Below, in pieces: positions 25,640-34,246 of a stretch of 64,000 bases of DNA; position 1 is the stretch's first letter, and every line of letters begins with the position of its first letter. A model generated the notes under the pieces. That model was not told the DNA's origin, did not search any database, and saw nothing but the letters and a program-made list of their open reading frames with translations. Source of the stretch: an uncultured bacterium. GTDB taxonomy: Bacteria; Bacillota_A; Clostridia; Lachnospirales; Lachnospiraceae. The position numbers were made by a program, and so were the translations under genes. Where the stretch lies: NCBI GenBank assembly GCA_905215045.1, contig CAJMOO010000001.1, forward strand, positions 18,300-82,299, written 5' to 3'.

Positions 25640-26944
25640 ATGAAATTTAAAAGAAAAACCATAAATGATCCAGAAGAGTTTCTTAAGGATATCAAAGATG
25701 GAGAAAGCTATGTCGCTTCTTTTTTGAAAGAATGTGAAGATGGTATATATTCTAACGAAATTAAAGGAATCAATCAAAATAATCTGTATGTTGGCGGAGC
25801 TGGTATTCTTCATATGTATGTGCAATTAGACCAGGTGTTTCATAAAGAAGAATATAAAAAAATCATTTTCGGCATGACAAAATATATCAGCCTTCATCCT
25901 TTAGACGGAGTGAAACTTGCAAAAAGAGACGGCGAATTTGTTCCAGGGATGGCTGAAGCATTTTATAGTGGAATCGGCGGGATTGGATTGATCTTAAATG
26001 AGGTCTATCATCTTTATCAGGATGAGAATGCAAAATCAGGAGCAATGAAGATTCTTGATTATTATTTAGATACTTATACAGAAGAAAACTCAGAGATTTA
26101 CTGGACCGATAATAGCCCAATCTTCTTTGATGGTGGGAATATCTTATATCTGCTGGATTGTTGCAAAACATATAAGGAATTATCTACAAAACTGAACGAT
26201 ATCATTGTAAAAGCAACAGACCATATTTTAAATCATGCGATCAAACATGAGAATGGTGGGTTAGAAATCGATCATCTTCATGTAGATTTTAAACATAAAG
26301 AACCAAATTTTGAATTCGGAACTGCCGGAGCTGGATATCTGTTTACGAAAGTCTATGAATATACAAAGGACTCAAAATATTTAAATGCGGCAAAACAAAC
26401 TATCATTTATCTAAAAAGCATTGCTGTCAAACAAAAGGAAGGATATTTAATTCCGTATAAATTAGGAGTTTATGATGATCTGTTTTATCTTGGAAACTGC
26501 CATGGACCTGTCGGAACAGCAAAGCTTTTTTATGAATTATATCAGGTGACAAAGAATAAATCTTATCTTGAAGAGATTTATCAGCTGATTGATGGAGCAA
26601 AAAGCCTTGGAGCGCCATTTATACAGTCTGAGGGATTTTGGAATACAACATGTATCTGCTGTGGTCCGGCAGGCTATATGCCGATGTTTGTTGGATTGTA
26701 TCAATTAACGAAAGATTTAAAATGGAAGAATCTTGCACATGATGTTGGAGAAGTGCTTGCTGGAACGAAAGTAAAGAATCATTGGGAAATTGCATTTGAT
26801 CGGACAAAACCAAAAGTGATCACAAGTCCTGCAGGTTATTTTACTGGAGCTGCGGGGATGGTTGTGGCTTTGTTGCAGATTTATTGTCTGGAGAAAAATG
26901 AAAATGGGATTGCAGGACTGGTCGATGATCCTTATATTAAATGA
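25640..26944 (+). CDS. LanC-like protein with CCG-type zinc motif
   Basis: A 434-aa alpha/alpha-toroid protein of the lanthionine synthetase C superfamily. Repeated G-G-x-G-type turns (LYVGGAGILHMYV, FYSGIGGIGLILNE, FGTAGAGYLFTKVYEY, CGPAGYMPMFVGLYQL, PAGYFTGAAGMVVALLQ) mark the toroid layers. Zinc ligands would be C287 (GNCHGPVG) and C340-C341 (CICCGPAG). LanC usually has Cys-His-Gly at the last site; here it is Cys-Cys-Gly, the three-cysteine set of unusually reactive cyclases such as ProcM. No lanthipeptide precursor or dehydratase gene is visible nearby, so it may act on a small molecule or a protein thiol adduct. It follows the cysteine-synthase-like gene by 16 bp. Confidence 0.75.
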   Translation: MKFKRKTINDPEEFLKDIKDGESYVASFLKECEDGIYSNEIKGINQNNLYVGGAGILHMYVQLDQVFHKEEYKKIIFGMTKYISLHPLDGVKLAKRDGEFVPGMAEAFYSGIGGIGLILNEVYHLYQDENAKSGAMKILDYYLDTYTEENSEIYWTDNSPIFFDGGNILYLLDCCKTYKELSTKLNDIIVKATDHILNHAIKHENGGLEIDHLHVDFKHKEPNFEFGTAGAGYLFTKVYEYTKDSKYLNAAKQTIIYLKSIAVKQKEGYLIPYKLGVYDDLFYLGNCHGPVGTAKLFYELYQVTKNKSYLEEIYQLIDGAKSLGAPFIQSEGFWNTTCICCGPAGYMPMFVGLYQLTKDLKWKNLAHDVGEVLAGTKVKNHWEIAFDRTKPKVITSPAGYFTGAAGMVVALLQIYCLEKNENGIAGLVDDPYIK

Positions 26945-26949
26945 AAATT

Positions 26950-26978
26950 TTGCACTCCAAATAGCATTGTGATAAAAT
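26950..26978 (+). promoter_or_regulatory. Promoter before the SorE-like dehydrogenase
   Basis: TTGCAC (26950-26955), 17-bp spacer, TAAAAT (26973-26978). It separates this gene from the LanC-like one. Confidence 0.62.
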
Positions 26979-27014
26979 AAACACATATGGATTTTATATT
27001 TTAGGAGGTAGCAT

Positions 27015-28271
27015 ATGAAAGTCAAAGGTGTAAGATTATATGCAAAAGATGATATCCGTCTGGAAGAATTCGAACTCCCAGAGATCAAGGATGATGAAAT
27101 CCTTGTAAAGATAATGAGTGATTCAATTTGTATGTCAACTTGGAAGATGGTAAAACAAGGAGCAAACCATAAGCGAGTTCCAGCCGATGTTTATGACCAT
27201 CCAGTTATCATTGGTCATGAATTTGCCGGAGATATCGTGAAAGTCGGTAAGAAATGGCAGGATAAATTCAAACCAGGACAGAAGTTTGCACAGCAGCCAG
27301 CAATTCCTGGTCAGGCAGAATCTCCGGGATATTCTTATACACAGTGTGGTGGTGCCGCAACTTACTGTATTTTCCCAAATGATATTATTGAAGCAGGATG
27401 CTTATGGACACATGAAGGAGACTCATATTTTGAATCTTCTGTAGCAGAACCTATGTGCTGTGTCATCTGTGGTTATAAGACAAATTATCATGTCAAAGAC
27501 CGCTATGAGCATGTCATGGGAACCAAGAAAGGCGGAAGCATTGCAATTCTCGGTGGATGTGGCCCAATGGGATTAGGCGCAGTAAGCTATGCACTTGCTA
27601 TTGAGAATAAACCAGCCAAAGTTATCGTTACAGATATTGATGATGCGAAACTTGCCAGAGCGAATGAAGTTATTTCTGTGGAAGAAGCTAAAGAAAAGGG
27701 TGTAGAGTTAATCTATGTAAATACAGCAAAGATGAAAGATCAGGTTGAAGAGTTGAAAGCTTTATCCGTTGACGGTAAAGGCTTTGATGATGTCTTTGTT
27801 TATGTTCCAGTCAAAGGTGTTGCTGAACTTGGAAATCAGATCTTAGCATATGATGGATGTATGAATTTATTTGCGGGTCCTACAGATCCTAATTTCTCAG
27901 CAAACGTGAATTTATATGACTGCCATTACAATGCAACAAAGATTCTTGGAAGTACTGGTGGAAGTATTGATGATATGAAGGAAGCCATTGACCGCGCAAC
28001 AAGAAAAGAGATCAAACCGGCGGTTATGATCACTCATGTTGGGGGAATTGATTCCATTGTTGATACAACAAAGAATCTTCCAGATATTCCTGGTGGAAAG
28101 AAATTAACATATCTCCATATCAATATGCCAATGACAGCAATTTCTGATTTGAGAAATCTTGCAAAAGATGATCCATTCTTTAACGAACTTGCTGATATCT
28201 GTGATAAGCATAATGGATTATGGAGTGCTGAAGCAGAAAAAGCATTATTAACACACTATGGTGTAGAATAA
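27015..28271 (+). CDS. Zinc-binding alcohol dehydrogenase, L-sorbose-1-phosphate reductase-like
   Basis: Medium-chain dehydrogenase of 418 aa. SICMSTWK supplies the catalytic zinc Cys, IIGHEFAGDI the His-Glu pair, and GGCGPMGLGAVSYAL the NAD(P) loop. The long form with HVKDRYEHVMGTKKGGSIAILGG resembles SorE-type sorbose-1-phosphate reductases, which reduce a keto-sugar phosphate to a sugar alcohol phosphate. The four-cysteine structural zinc loop is absent. AGGAGGT at 27003-27009 precedes the ATG, and the promoter is at 26950-26978. No phosphotransferase or sugar kinase genes adjoin, so the substrate is open. Confidence 0.8.
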   Translation: MKVKGVRLYAKDDIRLEEFELPEIKDDEILVKIMSDSICMSTWKMVKQGANHKRVPADVYDHPVIIGHEFAGDIVKVGKKWQDKFKPGQKFAQQPAIPGQAESPGYSYTQCGGAATYCIFPNDIIEAGCLWTHEGDSYFESSVAEPMCCVICGYKTNYHVKDRYEHVMGTKKGGSIAILGGCGPMGLGAVSYALAIENKPAKVIVTDIDDAKLARANEVISVEEAKEKGVELIYVNTAKMKDQVEELKALSVDGKGFDDVFVYVPVKGVAELGNQILAYDGCMNLFAGPTDPNFSANVNLYDCHYNATKILGSTGGSIDDMKEAIDRATRKEIKPAVMITHVGGIDSIVDTTKNLPDIPGGKKLTYLHINMPMTAISDLRNLAKDDPFFNELADICDKHNGLWSAEAEKALLTHYGVE

Positions 28272-28275
28272 ACAT

Positions 28276-29784
28276 ATGAAAAAATCCAGAACATATATTG
28301 CCATTGATCTAAAATCATTTTACGCTTCCGTTGAATGCGTAGAACGAGGACTGAATCCATTGACAACAAATCTGGTCGTAGCAGATGAGTCAAGAACGAG
28401 TAAGACTATCTGTCTGGCAGTCTCACCTTCCTTAAAGTCTTATGGGATTTCAGGGAGGGCGAGACTGTTTGAAGTTATACAGAAAGTAAAGATGGCAAAT
28501 GCTGACCGTAAGAGCCGGATTTATGGGGATTTTGATGGAGAATCTTATGATAAACCTGAATTAGACAAGGATCCAAAGAAAAAGATATCTTACATTGTTG
28601 CGCCGCCCAGGATGGCACATTATATTACTATGAGCCGCAAGATCTTTCGATGCTATCTAAAATATATATCACCAGAAGACATTCATCCTTATTCGATTGA
28701 TGAAGTTTTTATTGATGCGACGGATTATCTCAAATTATATCAGATGAGTGCTAAGGAACTTGCCATGAAAATGATCAAGGATATTCTTGATGTGACGGGA
28801 ATTACTGCGATGGCTGGAATTGGAACGAATCTTTATCTATGTAAGATTGCAATGGATATCGTAGCGAAACATACCGCTCCCGATGAAAATGGAGTTCGAA
28901 TCGCCAGTCTTGATGAACGTTCTTATCGGGAAAAGTTATGGGATCATCAACCGCTTACTGATTTTTGGAGAGTTGGAAAGGGCTATCAAAAGAAGTTAAA
29001 TAAAATGGGGCTTTTTACAATGGGTGATATCGCCAGATGTTCGATTGGGAAAGAAACAGATTTCTATAATGAGGATCTTTTATATCAGACATTTGGAATT
29101 AATGCAGAACTATTGATCGATCATGCATGGGGATATGAACCATGTACGATGAAAGATATCAAATCTTATGAACCAGAGACAAAAAGCATTGGCAGCGGGC
29201 AGGTTCTTTCCTGTGCATATTCCTGTGAGAAAGCAAAGCTGGTTCTGAAAGAGATGATCAATGAACTGGTTCTTGATCTTTTTGAAAAAGGTGTTATGAC
29301 GGATCAGATCGTTCTGACGATCGAATATGATACGGAAAATCTCAAGAAAGACTATAAAGGAGAGATTTCCACAGATATGTATGGGAGAAAGATTCCAAAG
29401 CATGCACATGGAACGAGAAATCTTGAAGAATGGAGTGTCTCTGGTCGAAAGATTATGGCAGCAGCATTAAGTCTTTATGAGGAGATCACAAATCCCTCTT
29501 TAAGTATCCGTAAACTCTATGTGACAGCAAATCACATTATTTCAAATACAAAAGCAAAAGAGAAGAAACAGTATCACCAGATGTCTATGTTTGATCTTTT
29601 TCCAAAAGACAATACGGAGAAAGCTCCTGAAAAAGAAGCATCTGTCAAAGAAAAAAATCTTCAAAAAGCGGAACTTGAGATCAAGAAGCGTTTTGGCAAG
29701 AATGCGATCATGCGAGGGATCAGTCTGGAAGAAGGTGCAACAGCGAAAGAACGTAATGATCAGATTGGAGGTCATAAGGCATGA
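28276..29784 (+). CDS. Y-family (UmuC/DinB-like) DNA polymerase
   Basis: Translesion polymerase of 502 aa. The catalytic AIDLKSFYASVEC holds the first metal-binding Asp, and PYSIDEVFIDAT the Asp-Glu pair. AMAGIGTNLYLCKIAMD and the thumb helix-hairpin-helix follow, then the little-finger domain (about 300-420) and a charged, Lys/Glu-rich tail that could meet the sliding clamp (MSMFDLFP at about residue 440 resembles a beta-clamp motif). It copies damaged DNA with low fidelity. It starts 4 bp after the dehydrogenase with little ribosome site, so it may depend on that transcript. The next tiny gene overlaps by 4 bp. Confidence 0.9.
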   Translation: MKKSRTYIAIDLKSFYASVECVERGLNPLTTNLVVADESRTSKTICLAVSPSLKSYGISGRARLFEVIQKVKMANADRKSRIYGDFDGESYDKPELDKDPKKKISYIVAPPRMAHYITMSRKIFRCYLKYISPEDIHPYSIDEVFIDATDYLKLYQMSAKELAMKMIKDILDVTGITAMAGIGTNLYLCKIAMDIVAKHTAPDENGVRIASLDERSYREKLWDHQPLTDFWRVGKGYQKKLNKMGLFTMGDIARCSIGKETDFYNEDLLYQTFGINAELLIDHAWGYEPCTMKDIKSYEPETKSIGSGQVLSCAYSCEKAKLVLKEMINELVLDLFEKGVMTDQIVLTIEYDTENLKKDYKGEISTDMYGRKIPKHAHGTRNLEEWSVSGRKIMAAALSLYEEITNPSLSIRKLYVTANHIISNTKAKEKKQYHQMSMFDLFPKDNTEKAPEKEASVKEKNLQKAELEIKKRFGKNAIMRGISLEEGATAKERNDQIGGHKA

Positions 29785-29954
29785 AAAAATACGAAGATAT
29801 GCTTGATATGAAACGTCCGGTTTCAAAAAAGCATCCGCCTATGCCGATCAAAGACCGGGCAGCACAGTTTGCTCCATTCGCTGCCTTATCCGGACATAGG
29901 GAAGCGCTTGCTGAAGAAATCAAAAAATACGATGAAGATCTTGGTTATCAATAA
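29781..29954 (+). CDS. Small protein (57 aa) coupled to the Y-family polymerase
   Basis: The ATGA overlap with the polymerase stop shows translational coupling. The product contains PMPIKDRAAQFAPFAALSGH, a short conserved-looking block, then a charged helix (REALAEEIKKYDEDLGYQ). Small YolD-like partners often follow Y-family polymerases in Firmicutes, and the role here is probably accessory to the polymerase. The exact family is not certain, and the protein is shorter than YolD. Confidence 0.7.
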   Translation: MKKYEDMLDMKRPVSKKHPPMPIKDRAAQFAPFAALSGHREALAEEIKKYDEDLGYQ

Positions 29955-29964
29955 ACAAATATGA

Positions 29965-30006
29965 AAAAAGATGCATTCCTACAATTACAGTAGAATGCAT
30001 CTTTTT
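29965..30006. terminator. Terminator, 14-bp perfect stem
   Basis: AAAAAGATGCATTC (29965-29978) pairs with GAATGCATCTTTTT (29993-30006); it can serve both the polymerase operon and the converging parvulin gene. Confidence 0.85.
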
Positions 30007-30037
30007 GTTCTATAGGTTTTCCCTATATGATAATAAC

Positions 30038-30781
30038 TTATTTTGTTACATATTTTTCTTTTAATTCAGCGATCTTGTTTCCATAGACATCGTTGCGTTT
30101 CTGCTGAAGGATAATGTTCTTAATTGTATCTGCAACATCTTCATAAACAGAAGTTTCTGCATCTTTCTTATCTTCAACTTTGATCAGGTGATATCCAAAC
30201 TGAGTCTTAACAGGTCCTACAACGTGACCAATCTCTGCAGCAAAAGCAGCATCTTCAAATTCTTTTACCATCTGTCCTCTTCCGAAAGCACCAAGGTCTC
30301 CTCCCTGCTGGTTAGATGGACATGTTGAGAATTCTTTTGCAGCATCTTCAAATGTAACTTCTTCAGCAATGATCTTCTCAAGAATTTCCTGACATTTGTC
30401 TTCATCATCTACAAGAATATGTTTTGCATGAACTGTTTCACCAGCCATGAACTGATCTTCATTTGCTTTATAATATTCTTTTGCTTCTTCCTCAGTAACA
30501 GCGATGTCTTTCATAGCTTCTCCAAGAGCCATCTGTGCAAGGATTTCTCTTTTTGCTTTTTCTAAGTTATCTGCGAAAGCATCTGTTTCTTCAAGTTTTA
30601 ATTCTTCTCCTAATTTAGCAAAAAGATGAACAGTGATAATCTGTTCTAAACACTGATTTCTAAAGTGTTCATTAGAAGCATAAGCCTGCTGTTCTTTTGG
30701 CAGGGCAGCGATCAGTGCATCGACGTCTTTCTGTGTGATTTCTTCTCCGGCAACAACTGCCAGTACATTCTGGTTATCCAT
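30038..30781 (-). CDS. Parvulin-type peptidyl-prolyl isomerase (PpiC/PrsA-like)
   Basis: 247-aa isomerase with the rotamase core VHAKHILVDDEDKCQEIL and GGDLGAFGRGQMVKEFEDAA and a C-terminal FGYHLIKVEDKK, as in PpiC. An N-terminal helical region (1-110) resembles the SurA/PrsA chaperone part. No signal peptide or lipobox is present at the chosen ATG (30781), which has AAAGGAG eight bases ahead, so the protein is probably cytoplasmic, unlike PrsA. On the minus strand, a TATAAT is visible upstream. It would speed proline isomerisation in protein folding. The frame is open further upstream but homology is not. Confidence 0.87.
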   Translation of the reverse strand: MDNQNVLAVVAGEEITQKDVDALIAALPKEQQAYASNEHFRNQCLEQIITVHLFAKLGEELKLEETDAFADNLEKAKREILAQMALGEAMKDIAVTEEEAKEYYKANEDQFMAGETVHAKHILVDDEDKCQEILEKIIAEEVTFEDAAKEFSTCPSNQQGGDLGAFGRGQMVKEFEDAAFAAEIGHVVGPVKTQFGYHLIKVEDKKDAETSVYEDVADTIKNIILQQKRNDVYGNKIAELKEKYVTK

Positions 30782-30914
30782 AGTAATTTCTCCTTTAATC
30801 TTACTTGTGATTGAGGGCTTATTATACCATAAATCATAAGTATTTGGTAGATTTAAGTTTAAAAATAAGATATAATGAAAGAACAAATTATAAAAAGGAA
30901 CCGGTACGCAGCTT

Positions 30915-32222
30915 ATGGAGCAAATTATTAAGTATGAATTAATTATTAACAAAGCACTGCGATCTGCATTGGAATATGACAAACCAGACGAGCAGATCAA
31001 CGAATTTATCCGATTCTTCGGACAACATATCGGATCAGACCGATTCTATATTTTTGAAGATGATATCAAAAACCATGCAACCGATAACACATATGAATGG
31101 TGTGCGAATGACGTGACACCGCAGATTAATGAATTGCAGCAGGTTGATATGGATATTATCGAATGGTGGTATCAGTCTTTTGATAAAGGCGAGAATATCA
31201 TGATCACAGATATCGAAAGTATTAAAGAGATTCATCCTTTATCTTATGATATCCTTAAGATGCAGAATGTAGTGAATCTTGCAGTCAGTCCATTACGTTA
31301 CAAGGACCAGATCAGAGGATTCTTTGGTGTTGATAACCCTCCAATGGGTGATTTTAAGCGATTGTCAGAATTTCTTGATATGATCGGAACTTTACTTATT
31401 TCATTATTAAAATTAAGGAATTCTTTTCATAAGGCAAATGAATCTGCCAGATTAAGCAGTTATTCTGCTCTGGCGCAGATTTATTTAACAATGTATTTGG
31501 TAGATATCAAGGACGGAACTTACTATACGATCAAACGATCCGAACATATTGATAAAAGTGGCAATATCTATCTTCTGGATAACTTTCCCAAACAGATCGC
31601 AACGGTTATGAAGAATCTGTGCGAAGAGAAGTTTTTAAAAGATGTTTTATCATTTATAGATACGGATACTCTGGAAGAGAGACTTGGAGAGAAAAACACC
31701 ATTGAGGATGAATTTATCGGAAAGGTTTCCGGCTGGTGCAGACAGCGTTTTATTAAGGTCGATCATGATGCTGATGGAAATTTACATCATGTACTATACT
31801 GTATTGAAGGAATTGATGCTGAGAAGCAAAGAGAAAGCAAACTTCGTTACCTGTCTGAAACAGATCGTATGACTGGTTTATATAACCGTGGATGTGGTGA
31901 ACGTAAGATCATTAAAGCCATAAAGAACAATTCGAAAGGATTTTTATGTCTGATCGACTGTGACAAATTTAAGAAAATCAATGATACTTATGGACATGCT
32001 GTCGGTGACCAGGTAATCATTGCCGTTGCGCAGGCGTTAAAGAAATCCTGCCGTGAACATGATATTGTTTTAAGACTTGGCGGTGCATTTTCAGACGGCG
32101 ATGAAGCATTAACCTTCGATCAGTTATATCGTTATGCTGATTCTGCCATGTATCACAGCAAAAAAGTTTTTGGCTATCATGCCACTATTTACGAAAAAGA
32201 TATAGACCCGGAGGCAAAATAA
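30915..32222 (+). CDS. GAF-GGDEF signalling protein lacking the GGDEF loop
   Basis: 435 aa. Residues about 20-165 form a GAF-like sensor, about 180-300 a second PAS-like unit, and 310-435 a diguanylate cyclase fold (RMTGLYNRG, LCLIDCDKFKKINDTYGHAVGDQVI). At the active site the text runs RLGG straight into AFSDGDEALTFDQLYRYADS, so the GGDEF loop and about 50 residues after it are missing by an in-frame deletion near 32078-32090. It could not make cyclic di-GMP by itself; it may be a remnant or a sensor that binds ligands only. The methyltransferase gene follows after 1 bp. Confidence 0.82.
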   Translation: MEQIIKYELIINKALRSALEYDKPDEQINEFIRFFGQHIGSDRFYIFEDDIKNHATDNTYEWCANDVTPQINELQQVDMDIIEWWYQSFDKGENIMITDIESIKEIHPLSYDILKMQNVVNLAVSPLRYKDQIRGFFGVDNPPMGDFKRLSEFLDMIGTLLISLLKLRNSFHKANESARLSSYSALAQIYLTMYLVDIKDGTYYTIKRSEHIDKSGNIYLLDNFPKQIATVMKNLCEEKFLKDVLSFIDTDTLEERLGEKNTIEDEFIGKVSGWCRQRFIKVDHDADGNLHHVLYCIEGIDAEKQRESKLRYLSETDRMTGLYNRGCGERKIIKAIKNNSKGFLCLIDCDKFKKINDTYGHAVGDQVIIAVAQALKKSCREHDIVLRLGGAFSDGDEALTFDQLYRYADSAMYHSKKVFGYHATIYEKDIDPEAK

Positions 32223-32223
32223 G

Positions 32224-33045
32224 ATGTCAATCATACCGATCACAGATTTTAACGACCCACAATTAGATATATATGCACGACTCTCCGAGGGACAACTGCT
32301 TCATTTTTATGAGCCGAAAGAAGGTATTTTTATTGCCGAAAGTCCAAGAGTGATACAAACTGCTTTTGATGCGGGCTATGAGCCAGTCTCATTTCTTGTA
32401 GAAGATCGTCATATCAAGACACAGGCAAGATCCATTTTGGAGCAGTATCCAGAGATTCCTGCTTACACAGCCAGTTATGATGTATTAAAACAACTGACAG
32501 GTTTTGTTATGGCAAGAGGAATGCTTTGTGCCATGCACCGTAAGAAACTTCCTTCACTTCATGATATATGCAAAGATACAAACCGCATTGCCATTATGGA
32601 AAATGTTATGAACCCAACGAATGTTGGTGCGATCTTTCGCAGTGCAGCGGCATTGAATATGGATGCCGTACTGCTTACCAAAGGATGTTCTGATCCGTTA
32701 TACCGAAGATCTGTCCGTGTAAGTATGGGAACTGTCTTTCAGATTCCGTGGACTTTTATTGACCAGAGTGTTTCATGGCCTCAGGATGGTATCAGGCAGT
32801 TAAGGGAGCTTGGATATAAAACCGTTGCAATGGCGCTTACGGATCGATCAGTAAGGATTGATGATGAAAGACTGGCAGCAGAAGATAAACTTGCCGTGAT
32901 TCTTGGAACAGAAGGCGACGGATTAAACGATGCGACCATCTCCATGTGTGATTACACTGCCAAAATCCCGATGGCACACGGTGTAGATTCTCTGAATGTC
33001 GCTGCTGCAAGTGCGGTTGCTTTCTGGCAGCTTTCAAAAAAATAA
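32224..33045 (+). CDS. SpoU/TrmH-family RNA 2'-O-methyltransferase
   Basis: SAM-dependent methyltransferase of 273 aa with the knotted SPOUT fold. NPTNVGAIFRSAAALNMDAV is motif 1, VSMGTVFQIPW is typical, ILGTEGDGL is motif 2 and PMAHGVDSLNVAAA motif 3. The N-terminal 100 residues form the substrate-binding part. It methylates a 2'-hydroxyl in rRNA or tRNA; the exact site cannot be called. It starts directly after the GGDEF gene. Confidence 0.9.
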   Translation: MSIIPITDFNDPQLDIYARLSEGQLLHFYEPKEGIFIAESPRVIQTAFDAGYEPVSFLVEDRHIKTQARSILEQYPEIPAYTASYDVLKQLTGFVMARGMLCAMHRKKLPSLHDICKDTNRIAIMENVMNPTNVGAIFRSAAALNMDAVLLTKGCSDPLYRRSVRVSMGTVFQIPWTFIDQSVSWPQDGIRQLRELGYKTVAMALTDRSVRIDDERLAAEDKLAVILGTEGDGLNDATISMCDYTAKIPMAHGVDSLNVAAASAVAFWQLSKK

Positions 33046-33080
33046 GCCAGTTTTATGACAGGAAGGAAATGTAAAAGAAC

Positions 33081-33977
33081 ATGAATTCAAATTTTGAACA
33101 TTATCGAATCTTTTATTATGTCGCCAAATACGGTAATCTCACAAAAGCAGCATCGGTACTGCACACCAGCCAGCCATCCGTAACAAGAACAATTCACAAT
33201 CTTGAGAAAAATCTTGGCTGCCGCTTATTTGAGAGAAGCAAAACTGGAATGAAGCTTACTCCAGAGGGCGAAGTATTCTATGAATATATTGCCGCTGGAT
33301 GTTCTCAGTTTTTTAAGGCAGAGAGTAATTTAAGTGATATGTTAAGTCTTGATAATGGAACGATCTATATCAGTGCAACAGAAACAGCTTTACATTGTTA
33401 TTTATTTCAGGCAATGGAATCTTTTAACGCCAGATATCCCAACGTCCATTTTAAGATTTTAAATAACAGTACAAAGAAATCGATTCACATCGTCAAAGAA
33501 GGCAATGTTGATTTTGCGGTTGTATCTGCACCGTTTCAGATAGAAAAGCCATTGAAGAAGATAACACTAAGAAAGTATCATGATATTTTGATCAGTGGAA
33601 AGCGCTATCGTGAATTAAAAGGAAAACAATTATCGATCAGACAGCTTTCCAAGTATCCATGGATCAGCCTGACATCTGAAGCGATCACAAGAAAATTCTT
33701 AAACCAATATTTTGAAAAGAATGGTCTAAAGTTTGAGCCAGATATTGAGCTTGCCACAACGGATATGATTCTCCCGGCAGTCCGGCATAATCTTGGAATC
33801 GGATTTATCCCGCCAGAATTTGCCACAGATGATCTTGATTCTGAAGAGATTTTTGAGATTCATGTGCAGGAGACATTTCCAGAACGCAATATTACGCTGA
33901 TTTATGATACAGAATATCCGCAAAGCATTGCCGCAAAGGAATTTCTCAAATTTTTAAATGACACGACAACTTTATAA
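33081..33977 (+). CDS. LysR-family transcriptional regulator
   Basis: 298 aa. The N-terminal helix-turn-helix reads GNLTKAASVLHTSQPSVTRT and then NLEKNLGCRLFER; the C-terminal two-lobed domain follows (SWISLTSEAI, GIGFIPPEFA). It follows the methyltransferase by 35 bp and ends at a strong terminator. It has no diverged neighbour, so its target is not evident. Confidence 0.88.
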   Translation: MNSNFEHYRIFYYVAKYGNLTKAASVLHTSQPSVTRTIHNLEKNLGCRLFERSKTGMKLTPEGEVFYEYIAAGCSQFFKAESNLSDMLSLDNGTIYISATETALHCYLFQAMESFNARYPNVHFKILNNSTKKSIHIVKEGNVDFAVVSAPFQIEKPLKKITLRKYHDILISGKRYRELKGKQLSIRQLSKYPWISLTSEAITRKFLNQYFEKNGLKFEPDIELATTDMILPAVRHNLGIGFIPPEFATDDLDSEEIFEIHVQETFPERNITLIYDTEYPQSIAAKEFLKFLNDTTTL

Positions 33978-33980
33978 CAT

Positions 33981-34023
33981 AAAAAAACTCCAAGGATGGA
34001 ATACCCATCTTTGGAGTTTTTTT
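33981..34023 (+). terminator. Strong intrinsic terminator
   Basis: AAAAAACTCCAAGGATGG pairs with CCATCTTTGGAGTTTTTT, stem nearly perfect with a short loop. Confidence 0.88.
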
Positions 34024-34034
34024 AGAACAATATA

Positions 34035-34073
34035 TAAAAGTGTAAACTAGTTACCTTGTTTATGACACTTTTA
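34035..34073. repeat. Inverted repeat before the LCP gene
   Basis: TAAAAGTGT (34035-34043) and ACACTTTTA (34065-34073), perfect 9-bp arms 21 bp apart, with AAAC/GTTT inside. There is no U-run. Possible regulator site; the rest of the 33978-34246 gap is AT-rich. Confidence 0.5.
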
Positions 34074-34186
34074 TCATAACATGACCTGAATTGTGCGTAA
34101 AATACATTTTTTACATCATATTCATAACAAATTGATATGGATAATCAAAAGTTTTTCTTAAGAAGTAAAAAATAAACTTTAATCAT

Positions 34187-34214
34187 TTGATATTATAAAA
34201 ATATATGATAAAAT
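34187..34214 (+). promoter_or_regulatory. Promoter for the LCP gene
   Basis: TTGATA (34187-34192), 16-bp spacer, TAAAAT (34209-34214). Confidence 0.62.
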
Positions 34215-34246
34215 ACGGAGAGAGAAAATAAGGAGGGAATTTTATA

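Noticed and set aside
23640..28275. Lanthipeptide precursor near the LanC-like gene
   Set aside because: I looked for small open frames with a ribosome site and Ser/Thr/Cys-rich ends between 23.6 and 28.3 kb and found none that stand apart from the large genes.
30782..31000. N-terminal extension of the parvulin with a hydrophobic stretch
   Set aside because: It would cover the divergent promoter region and overlap the GGDEF gene start; the ATG at 30781 has a perfect ribosome site, so I do not call a signal peptide.
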